Source of the DNA: Larix sibirica
Lineage: Eukaryota > Streptophyta > Pinopsida > Pinales > Pinaceae
Direction of reading: 5' to 3'
Length of the DNA stretch: 17,370 nucleotides
Assembly (NCBI GenBank): GCA_004151065.3
Contig: NWUY0303979405.1
Location: 1-17,370 of the forward strand
Positions 1 through 8,770 of this stretch are shown here, one piece after another. Below the pieces are notes generated by a model, which was not told the DNA's origin, searched no databases, and was given only the letters and a program-made list of their open reading frames with translations. Each line of letters begins with the position of its first letter. Within the stretch, counting starts at the first letter, position 1. The translations under genes were made by a program, and so were the position numbers.

Positions 1-53
1 TATTTTACAGTCTGTTCTATTTCCGCTATTTAATAGAATATGTGTTTACTGTA

Positions 54-3000
54 TCACTGTGTTATTTGCAATATATCTTTGTATATGATTCTGTATATGC
101 TATCTTTTGTTTCGTTCCCACATAAATCCGGATCACCATCCTTCAAAGGAGAAGTCTTCCACACCAATTTAGACATGAAACATTTGATGAAAGCCACCGA
201 ACTTATAAATGAGTATGACTTGTGATCAAAGAGGATTGAATTTAAAAACCTCCAGACGCCCCATATAAAACTGACAGGAAAATCCATTTCCAATTTAAAT
301 GTGATTTAAATATGCCATACCATCCTTCCAATCATTCTGATAGTGTGTTCCCTTGCCACGGTCCCTGATGACTGAAAACCAAAGAGACCTCCTCCCATAA
401 TTGGAGAGTATATGGACATGTTGCAAAAAGATGATCAGAGGTCTCATCTGCTCGAAGACACAGATAAAACACCGACAACCCATATCCCCCGTGCATTCTA
501 TATCTATCACCAGTATAAATCTTATAGCTTAAATCAAGCCACAAAATAACTTTAATTTGTCGGGATTCCCCCAACGCCATAATAAATTGCTTCACCAAGC
601 GTTTGTCAGTATCATGGCCTCTGAAGCCATCGCCATATATTCTTGTGCAATAATAACCGTGCCATCCCCATTCCCCTAATCCCAACAGAGGGAATCAAGT
701 TCATTTGAGAGGATAATGATAGCATGCCGCAGACCTGTAACATATTTATCCCATTCGATAGCCACATTTCCATACAGACATAAGTCTGAGGCACACAACC
801 AATCGCCATCACATAATATGCCAAGTTGTATCTTTCTAATTTGGTTTAAAAACTGTAACCCCATACTTCTAATAGCCAAGCATGTATACACCGATAAGCA
901 AGAGGCCGGATGAACAAGGATTTTATCCCTACCAATACAGATCTGGTAACCGTTTCCCACCTGCCAGAATAGCCAGCGTGGAAGATAGGGAAGCATAGCC
1001 ACTGAACCATCCCAGATGACCAAGGAGTTCCTTTTCAGAAATTTACCAGTACGCAACCAACCAGTAATCGATTCAGGCATAATATATTTGTCCCTAATCA
1101 GTAAACCCCACAAACCCCCATCAGTAATACCACGCCATAGTGACTTTAGATGTAATTCTTTGTGGACCCAAAACAAATTTTGAATACCCCAGCCTCCATC
1201 AGTCTTAGGTCTGGAGATGATCTCCCATGACGCTAAGTGGCAGCCCTGGTATAGTGATTGGCCCCTCCAAAGAAAATTAAATAATAGTTTCCGGATCATA
1301 TGAAGAATAGACATAAGCACATGGGCCAAACTGAACCAATAAATTGGCATATTTTCCATAACAGAGTTTAGTAGAACCAATCTGCCACCCAAAGAAAGCT
1401 TCCTATTTTTCCAATAGAGTATCCTGCTCTCCACCTTTTGAACAATCGACATCCAGTCATTGACCAAATAAGCATTTGGTTTCAGAAAATATCCCAGATA
1501 TGTCAAACGCTGTCCAAGATCAAGGATTTCGAGAGGAAAAATAGTGTTCATGGTTAGCCTTAAATAATCCTACAAATTTAAAGCATACAGACATGATTTT
1601 ACATAGCTAATCTGCATCCCATCCGCAGTGCAGAAGGTATCAAAAATGTACTTGAAGTGTAACAGTTCCTGATCTTTTCCAAGCCTAAAGATGAGAATAT
1701 CATCGACAAATAGCAAGTGTGTAATAATCAAATGTGGAGAGACTTGAATACCATTGATCAAACCCTCATCCCTGGCCTGATGAATAAGTCTACTGAGGCC
1801 ATCAATGACAAGTATGAACAAGAGAAGGGATAAAGGACATCCCTGACGGAGTCCCCGAGTAGCCTAAAAGAATGTAGTAGGACAACCATTGACAAGAATG
1901 GCAAAATTGCTAGTCTTAATACAACCCATAATCCACTGTGTGATCCAGAAGTCTAGGCCCGCATTGAAAAGGAGTAATTTTATAAATGACCAGTCAACAA
2001 GGTTATAAGCCTTTATTAGATCTAACTTTAGGGCCAAAGCTTCCATCTTCTTGGTATTAATAGTATGCAACACCTCCTGGATCGTCCCTACTACATCAAA
2101 GATCAATCTTTTGTTTAAAAACCCAAACTGTTCAGCATAAATACCGCCAGATAAGCCCCCCTTTATCCTTTGTGCAATTGTTTTTTTATATCAGTTTATA
2201 TATCAGATTGCAGAGTGATATGGGTCGATAATCCCGGAAAGAAATAGGATTTGAAATCTTTGGAATCAAAGAAATGAAGGTGGCATTCACATGACCAGTT
2301 ACCTTACCTGATACCCGAGCCTCTTCCACTAGGCATACTAATTCAGGGCCCAGGATATCAAAGAATTGAATAAAATATTCACAAGTCCAGCCATCTGGCC
2401 CTGGACTCTTATCCTTTTCCATGTCCTTCAGAATATTCTCAATCTCCAAGAAAGTTACCGGACCATAGATCTCTATACAGTCTAATTCCGAGAACATTCG
2501 AGGCATAACCTGAAGAATCTTCAACTGCTCCATCAGATTATTAGTGCAGGGTTTTCAATAAATGTCTGAGAAATAACTAACAGCCTCTTCAGCAACCCCA
2601 GGTCCATCCGAAATAATGTTACCCAAAGAATCATTAATCTCCCAGATGGCCTTCTTTTTCCTCCTTCCATCTGCAAAAGCATGAAAGTATTTTGTGTTTT
2701 GATCGCCACTGGATAACCAAAGTGCTCGACTTTTCAATCGCCACATTGCCTCCTCCATAGCAAGAAGTGAAGCCTTTTGTTGTTCCAATGCACAAATCTC
2801 AGCCATGAGAGAAGGATTGGTAGTCTCCACAAAAGGGCGAGCCATCAATGAAGAGATAGCCAATTCAACATCCCTCAGGTCCAAACTCAATAGTGCCTTC
2901 TTTTCCTGGATCCATGGTGCCACCTTTGTTTTTAGAAGATGCAAAAAGCCAGGAAGTCTAGTCATGGCCGATGTATCCGAGTCTATCAATACAGAACCCC

Positions 3001-3781
3001 ATAATTTCCGAACCAACCCAATGAAAAAGTCATCAAGAGACCACAAATGGCAGTATTTGAAGGGGAATTTTGTAGGTAGTTCAACCTTTCCAATCCGTAG
3101 AAGAACAGGATAATGATCTGAGATGTGTGTAGACTCCACCCAGGATGTGCAATGTGTAAATGTACCAAAAAGTTCTTCATGAACCAAAAAATGGTCTAGT
3201 CGCTTTGCCACAGCCGCATCACCCCTTCTCCCATTTTTCCAGGTGGGCACCAAAGGACAAGGAAGAATATCTGAAAGATCATATGCATCAAAGAGATTAC
3301 AAAACCAGGAATTTTGTTGTGGTTGAGCCCAAATACCCCAAGAGTCCCGGGTACCCAACGTAAGATTCAAATCCCCTGCTAAAATTAGGTCTGAAAGGCC
3401 CAATAAACCAGATTCTGCGAGGCCTGCCCAATAGAGTTTTTTCTCCACCTATGGGCCATAACAGTTGAAGGCATTGAATGTGCAATTTAAAACCCTACTC
3501 ATTCCAGAGAGTAAGATGCTCCCTCCCAAGATGAAGGGTTTAAACAAAAAAAGAGTGGGGTTCCAAGCTAAGAGAAGCCCACCTGACCTCCCAGTATCCC
3601 CAACAATGCACACATGCTAGGAGGGAAGAAAGGAAGAGATAAAATCATGAGCTTTTGTATCATCACAAAGAGTTTCCTGTAAAAGAATGAGGTTCGGTCT
3701 AGAAAGAGAAAGCAGTCGACGAAAGGCGTTGTGTTTGGGAGAGCCTCCAACCCCACGAATGTTGAAGGTCAAAATGATCAT
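54..3781 (-). pseudogene. LINE ORF2 (AP endonuclease / reverse transcriptase / zf-RVT), broken
   Basis: ORF2 would nick the target DNA and copy the LINE RNA at the nick. The ATG at 3781 opens ILTFNIRGVGG and NLILLQET, the usual endonuclease start. GRSGGLLLAWNP follows near 3580, AGDLNLTLG near 3376, RLDH (family RLDR) near 3200 and SDHYP at 3121-3107. Frame is kept from 3781 to 2186 but broken by stops at 3619-3617, 3451-3449 and 2557-2555. Reverse transcriptase motifs are KSPGPDGW (about 2400), ISFRDYRPISLCN (about 2230), KLDLIKAYNLVDW (about 2025; the family has KAYD, here KAYN), RGLRQGCPLS (about 1845) and the catalytic FVDD at 1710-1699. A frameshift lies between 2186 and 2106, and further stops are at 1866-1864 and 1572-1570. 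The frame from 1551 to 676 is the long C-terminal domain (KYLGI-like region, LGGRLVLLNSV). After another frameshift, DETSDHLFATCP at 449-414 is the zf-RVT core. Similarity fades towards 54. Confidence 0.9.
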
Positions 3782-5340
3782 TAAGTAAACCCGGGTTGGC
3801 CCCCAGTGCTCTAAGTGGCCTAAAAACCGAAGGTGACACAGAGTTTGTATTCTCACAAAACTGCAATGAATCTTCAACTGAAAACAAGGTACTCACCGAA
3901 CCCCCACAAGTGGCCCGGGCCAGCTCCTTCCTACGTCTCCCCCCTTCTTTTTTCCTAATGGTCACATTAGGGAGAGGGGGAAACTCAGACTCGGGAACCA
4001 TAATGCTCTCATAGTACACTGGTATAGGGGCCGAAAATAGACTCTGCTTCACACAATCAACTCCATCAACAGAAAAAACAGTTTGGGGAGATGGTGGCAA
4101 GGACTCTAAAATTGACGATTCAGCACGTAGAAGCTGTGAATCAGTTAGAGAGGACAATAGCATCGGTCCATCATAAGTACAATCCCCAACAGTAGTATTC
4201 CCCAGCAAGCCCAGGTCAGGAGTTGGTAGAGGTGTCTCAGCGAAAAGCAATGAAGCCGGATGCATGTATTCTTGCCCCCACCCTTCCAACCTATTTAACT
4301 CATCCGTTGTTAAAGAGTTAAAAATATCAGGGAAAAGAGTTTTAAACTTACTAGAGAAGGTCATATTTTCCAGAGATTCTTCAGTCTTCTGTACCTCTTC
4401 CATCCCTAAGTCCAATAGATGTTCTACAACAGTAGTAGCCATGACAGTATTATGGGGGTTCTTTTCATGACCACATTCCTTTCGCAAGTGACCAGGTTTT
4501 CCATAGGTATAGCATCTGAAAGGGTTCTGCCAATAGTCAAGTTCCTGATGAATGACCCTGTCACCCCATCTAACATGAACACTCTCTGGAAGCCCCAAAG
4601 AAACATCCAGTTCTACCAATATCCAAGCACATCTCTTATCCTCGTGATAGAGAGACTTATCATAAAAAAAGCAAAGGTTCCAATATGGTTTTCCAGATTG
4701 ACAAGAACCTCACGAGACCACAGCGCCAGGGGGAAACCCTTGAGCAGAACCCATAAGTGGTTTGTCTAAATTTGTTCCGTAACTAGGTTAAAATACATAT
4801 GCTACCTCTTTAAGCATAGGGATCCTAGGTCAATAACCCAGATATGATCTAAGATCAAGGCCACATGTCCCTCGTCCAGGAAGTGGAAAACAACCCAATT
4901 GTTTACCAGCACATGAATCCTCGACGCATAGGTGAGTAAGGGTTTCCAATGAGTATTTATCCAGTATATGAGATCCGAACTACAGATATCAGTATAACAA
5001 ATTTTTCCTACCAAAGCCCGAGTTGTAAGGCTTAATACCCGAGCAATCTGGACATCCTTACAGAGGACCATTTCGTTCCCTTCACCACGACATTTTATGG
5101 CCTTCAATGAGTGGTTATGATGGGCCTTAGCACCACCACTCCGAGATAGTCCGCCACCACGTCACACATGTCACATGGTTGATAGAACTCCCTGTCGTAA
5201 CCCGAGTCCTCCATTGACTCCACCCCAAAAGATGTGCCCCCACAGAGGAGCGGGGCAGTCAAGACCGGTGTCTGTTCCAATGAAGGGCCCACCCCATTTG
5301 CAGATGTGAAAGTCGAGGAAGTCTCTACAGTATCCGCCAT
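3699..5340 (-). pseudogene. LINE ORF1 (RNA-binding/gag-like protein), broken
   Basis: In plant L1 elements ORF1 encodes the nucleic-acid-binding protein of the retrotransposition RNP. The start chosen is the ATG at 5340 (MADTVETSS). This N-terminal stretch stops at 5104, and the reading continues in another frame from 5107 to 4802. That second part looks like DUF4283, with RALVGKICYT near its start and HIWVIDLGSLCLKR at its end. Between 4800 and 4620 the frame shifts again (GFPLALWSREVL is readable). From 4619 a frame stays open to 3699: VELDVSLGLPESVHVRW, then a zinc knuckle at 4514-4473, then a Ser/Pro-rich tail with a basic patch (KKEGGRRRKE). The knuckle should be CX2CX4HX4C, but the second Cys is Tyr (codon 4505-4503), which probably abolishes zinc binding. 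At least two frameshifts make it a pseudogene. Its last part overlaps the start of ORF2. Confidence 0.82.
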
Positions 5341-5484
5341 AGCGAGTGAATGATGTGCCAGAGCAAGCTGACAAGATAGTAGTCGTCAAAGCCCAAAGAA
5401 TAAGAAGCTACCCAACCTGCCAGGAACAATATCCCAACTAACCCAAAACCTAATAAGATTGTAGTCGTTATGCCAATTTTGCTA

Positions 5485-5805
5485 GATTGTAAAAGTCCCT
5501 CCTTCAAAGATTAATGCGTTATGTGTTATGAAACCATAGTTTGGAGTATAGATATAAATTCCAAAAATAGGCCAACTTAAACCAAACCAATCAAAAGAAG
5601 AATACATTCAAAAAAATAAAGACTTAATAACAACATTACCCAATTGTAAAAGTTTCCCTTTAAAAATTACTGTACTTTGTATCACAAATTGACAACATTC
5701 CCAAACTATAAAAGCCCCAAATTCAAAAAGTAATTTACCTTGTATAATAAGAACACGAGTATAAATATAAATTCAAAAAATAACCAACATAGAGACAAAA
5801 ATTAT
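5485..5805. repeat. Diverged AT-rich direct repeats next to the LINE 5' end
   Basis: A block reading 'attgtaaaagt' followed by a short pyrimidine run recurs at about 5485 and 5643, with a weaker copy (ctataaaagcccc) at about 5706. A second block of the form gagtataNatataaatt plus an A-rich tail and 'ccaac' occurs at 5544-5575 and again at 5757-5788, about 213 bp apart and nearly identical. The units are AT-rich and non-coding. They lie at and just beyond the likely 5' end of the LINE. They could be 5' UTR monomers of the element or older tandem repeats into which it inserted. Confidence 0.5.
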
Positions 5806-6995
5806 ACACTCTAATCAAAACTTAAGGTCATAGTTGTCACATATCCAAAATGAAGAGTCTTGAAATTTCTACTATGAAAATAGGGTAAAAGCCTAACAAA
5901 TTTAAAAAATAGTGACACTTCAATGTTTCAAACAAGTAGTTTAAAAAAAGGTTAGCGAAGACAAAAACTACTCTAGTCCACACGAATCAAAATACTTTTC
6001 ACAATTAAAACTATGTGAAAGGCTAAGAGAAACTTGTTGGGTTGATGCAAAAGGGAACCAAGTTGTATACTAAGGTCAATCATGTGATAAAGGAAAAACA
6101 AAGTAAATTTTATGATAAGGGGATCCTTCCATGGCCCCAAACAACAAATGAGAGGCCAAAATCACATGTTTATACCATGGAAGGGACACTTAATAGAGAG
6201 CTTCAACACATGTGAGTCATCACGAGGATGGCATGGAGCATCTCCATGTTTTCCTAGAGAAAGTCTAGTGTGACTAGTATATAGTGTGGATTCCACACAA
6301 AAAAATTATGGGATATGCATATGGCTAGTACAAAGTACAAATTCCATACATGACAACTAGAACGTCAATGGGCAATATTGGGCATGTATTGATAGACACA
6401 TTCTTGTTCCCGAAAAGATTATGTCAAAATATGCTTGTAGGTTAGGTGACACTCCTATTGTAATGTTAATTTTCCATTTGCATGCTCTGTTAGGCTTGAG
6501 CTCAAAGTCCAATGCACTTTCCAATTGGTATGTAGCTAAACCCTTAAAGGGAGAGGTTGTTGGGTGTTGTGTGTCGTGTGCTAATTGAATTGGTATTTGT
6601 TGTCTTCCAAGAGAGTGCAAACTATGCATTGATAACTAGAGCATGCCACTAACTTGGCATTATCTATGCTAGCTAATACCACTCTAGTGTTCACTGGTGC
6701 ACCCAAGAATTCACTTTTCATCTGAGTGTTACCTCAACACATACTCCCCACTTTCAACCCCATTTAATCCTTGAAATATTGTTTCAGCCTTGAAGCTTTT
6801 CTTAACAGTATTTGGTACTGAAAGAAGCATGAGGCAAGTGTGAAGGAGAGCACAAAGATCTACATTGAAATGGAAGCCAAAGAAAAATATTGAAATACAA
6901 TAACTTCAAAATCTATAACAAAAGTTGTTGTGGAAACTTAATATAGGAATTGCTATTGAAAATAATATAGTGAAAGTGATGCAGTTTGGACAGGG

Positions 6996-7031
6996 CCTCA
7001 TTAAATGGGTCCCAAACTTCATTTAGTGAGG
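6996..7031. repeat. Hairpin-forming inverted repeat (12-bp arms)
   Basis: The arms cctcattaaatg (6996-7007) and catttagtgagg (7020-7031) pair with a single mismatch, which would be a G-U pair in RNA. The loop is 12 nt. No flanking T-run or gene end ties it to a function. Confidence 0.5.
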
Positions 7032-7129
7032 TAAACTCAAGACTCAAGACAATGTTTACCTACATCCAAAGAAACACATTTTTACACCGTAGGTGTTTCT
7101 TCATTGAGAAGTTGTTTCTAAGTACTGTA

Positions 7130-7166
7130 GCTAGATTCCTCGTCTATCGGACGAATGGAATCTAGC
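7130..7166. repeat. Near-perfect hairpin (15-bp arms, 2-nt bulge)
   Basis: The left arm gctagattcctcgtc (7130-7144) and the right arm gacgaatggaatctagc (7150-7166) are complementary apart from two extra bases (at) in the right arm. The loop is tatcg. It sits about 50 bp before the open segment that precedes the ACR remnant. It could be the end of a small foldback element or a chance palindrome. The stem is too short for a normal plant miRNA precursor. Confidence 0.6.
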
Positions 7167-7214
7167 AACGTGAAAAACATCAAAATTACCATTTCCATTT
7201 GATTTTTAGCGGAG

Positions 7215-7431
7215 TTGAGTATTTATGATATTAAGGTACACGATCCTTCCAATATTGTCGCCCATGGATTGCGTGGTCCTGAAGTTACGGGGCCTGTCGT
7301 TCCAGGTTTGGGAGACCCTGCACACGAGATGAACCGTTTGAAAAACACATTGACTCTATTTCTAGATCGACCCAGATCGAGAGTTGCTATGCACATGATC
7401 CAGCGACGTTGCTCAAGACAAGTCCCTACAG
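7215..7431 (+). other. Open segment of unknown origin, in frame with the ACR remnant
   Basis: This stretch is open on the plus strand and runs without a stop into the ACR-like coding sequence that begins about 7432. It is richer in GC than its surroundings and reads like real protein (VAHGLRGPEVTGPVVPGL, then a stretch with RLKNTLTLFLDRPRSR). The minus strand is also open across 7546-7223, so being open is weak evidence on its own. ACR proteins should have the end of the second ACT domain here, but I see no match to it. An acceptor-like 'ctacag' ends at 7431, so the segment could be intron, or foreign DNA joined to the gene fragment. I do not recognise the protein. Confidence 0.35.
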
Positions 7432-8595
7432 GTGCTCCCATGGAAGACCGACAAAAGATTTGTAAAAGTGAAGAACTCTTGCTAAATGTAATGAGTGGAA
7501 ACAACAACACCAGAGGTGCTAAACGGATGGTGTCAATGGAATTCACTCACACAGAGAAAAGTCTGCATCAATTGATGTTTGATGACTGCAATTATGAGAA
7601 ACTGGGAGAAACTGGAGGCAGTCCATCTCCTCGTCTCAACGACAATGGCAATGCCAAGCCTCTTGTGACTGTCATTGTAAGGAGGGTATTCTATAGTGGA
7701 TGTTCAATGTAAAGACAAGCCTAAGCCTTCTCTTGGATAATGTTTGCACCTTGACATATATGGATTATGTTGTCTTTCATGCCACTATAGAATCTCAAGG
7801 CCCACAAACTTTTCAAGTATTGCTCCAATACCCACGGCCACAAGGGACTTGATTTTTCAGAGGGTCCTTTTTTCTCAATATTTTATTTCCTTCTTTGATT
7901 TTATTAAAACAACTTTGGATAAATTAAATTCAGGTGGTTTCAAGTCACATCACTAATGGGATGCATACTAATTTTAATTACGTTAACAAGGAGTTCCGTT
8001 TTTTTTGTTTTTTGTTTGTTGACAAAGCAGTATTATGTCAAGCAAATTAATGGATGTCCCGTGAATTCAGAAGTAGAGAAGCAGCGTGTGATTCAGTGCT
8101 TGGAGGTTTCCATTAGAAAAAGAGAATAAGAGGTATGAGTGCAGAGATTGCATCAATAGTGGAAATTTATTCTAGCCCGTAAAACTTGGGGTTCCCAATG
8201 CATTCAAATTTGTTCCTTTTTTATTTTTACTTGAGTTAATGTGAGTTTCGTTGATGATGTTTTTTATGAATTCAGGGCATGAGATTGGAACTCTGCACCA
8301 ATGATCGAGTTGGGATTCTGTCGGACGTGACTCACATATATAGAATGGGATGTTAGTTACCATAACAAAGGTGCCAATGCGTGATGACAAGGAAGCTAAT
8401 TTGCTCTACAGATGGAAACCCTATTGATACCAAGACTATAGAAGCTATTCGCCAAGAAATTGGATTAACAATCTTGCAAGTAAAATACAACTGTATGCAT
8501 ATAGAATCTTCTCCAAGGGAACTGCCATTCGATTCTCCCTTGGCAGTCTCTTGAAATTAAATTCAGTGTTTTCTCTACCATCTTGGATCGATTAA
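7432..8595 (+). pseudogene. ACR-family (ACT domain repeat) gene, C-terminal half, pseudogenised
   Basis: ACR proteins are plant proteins with four ACT domains, thought to sense amino acids or related ligands. Only the second half is present here. Exon 1 (about 7432-7816) has TGAPMED, the linker MVSMEFTHTEKSLHQLMF and ACT3 (YSIVDVQCKDKPK, then LLLDNVCTLTYMDYVVFHAT), with frameshifts near 7690 and 7718. An intron (7817-8030, gt..pyrimidine-rich..gcag) leads to exon 2 (8031-8132): YYVKQINGCPVNSEVEKQR and IQCLEVSIRKRE, then an in-frame TAA at 8127-8129 where the family has Ser (TCA to TAA fits). A second intron (8133-8275) leads to exon 3, ACT4: GMRLELCTNDRVGILSDVTH, a frameshift near IYRE/NG, then a small deletion and NPIDTKTIEAIRQEIG, and a family-like tail with FSLGSLLK ending at 8595. 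Kept introns exclude a processed copy. The order and spacing of motifs make the family assignment firm; the ACR subgroup (ACR3/4/5-like) is a guess. Confidence 0.88.
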
Positions 8596-8677
8596 ATCCT
8601 ATTCTTAAATGATGTACTTCATGCACAAGCATACTTTCTCATGGGTTGGGACGAGGGAGTAGGATATCTTTCATTCA

Positions 8678-8770
8678 AAATGGCTTGTAAATCTCTGTTT
8701 TCAGGTGAAATGGAAGGTAAATCTCTCATAAATGGCTTGTAAATCTCTGTTTTCAGGTGAAATGGAAGGT
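8678..8770 (+). repeat. Tandem direct repeat, 41-bp unit, period 52
   Basis: The 41-bp unit at 8678-8718 recurs exactly at 8730-8770, separated by 11 bp. It begins aaatggcttgtaaatctc and ends ggtgaaatggaaggt. Each copy contains 'tctgttttcag|gtg', which looks like a plant 3' splice site. It lies about 80 bp after the last ACR-like codon, where a 3' UTR would be. Exact identity means the duplication is recent compared with the decay of the ACR remnant. Confidence 0.9.

Larger units (their letters stand above)
1..5510 (-). mobile_element. Nearly full-length, degenerate plant L1-type LINE retrotransposon
   Basis: This is a non-LTR retrotransposon read on the minus strand, with its 5' end on the right near 5500. 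Seen in order along the minus strand are an ORF1 with a DUF4283-like domain and a CCHC knuckle, then an ORF2 with an AP-type endonuclease, a reverse transcriptase and a C-terminal zf-RVT region. This order is typical of plant L1-clade LINEs. The last recognisable ORF2-like stretch ends near 54, so the 3' UTR, poly(A) tail and one target-site duplication probably lie to the left of the window. I saw no RNase H domain inside the window. Both ORFs carry several stops and frameshifts, so the copy is inactive. The 5' boundary is approximate: it is set only by where coding similarity stops and the AT-rich repeats at 5485-5805 begin. Confidence 0.9.
5806..7210. other. Non-coding stretch, no gene recognised
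   Basis: The stretch is AT-rich with frequent stops in all frames. The one longer open frame (minus, 6629-6357) has no recognisable motif and I do not call it. The stretch holds a 10-bp perfect inverted repeat (6125-6134 / 6175-6184) and two hairpin-forming sequences close to its right end (6996-7031 and 7130-7166), listed separately. I saw no LTR ends, tRNA or other RNA gene. Confidence 0.5.

Noticed and set aside
2805-3113. Plus-strand open frame of 102 codons
   Set aside because: It lies opposite the ORF2 endonuclease region, whose minus frame has the diagnostic motifs; this is a shadow frame.
5474-5510. Minus frame upstream of ORF1 (MKEGLLQSSKIG...) as an extended ORF1 start
   Set aside because: It is in a different frame from MADTVETSS, ends in a stop at 5325 and has no known motif; it more likely lies in the 5' UTR.
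6357-6629. Minus-strand open frame of 90 codons
   Set aside because: It has no recognisable domain, no splice context and no related neighbour. A frame of this length is expected by chance here.
7223-7546. Minus-strand open frame of 107 codons over the ACR 5' segment
   Set aside because: Its right part is opposite the ACR-like coding sequence, and the left part shows no family motif. It may be a shadow.
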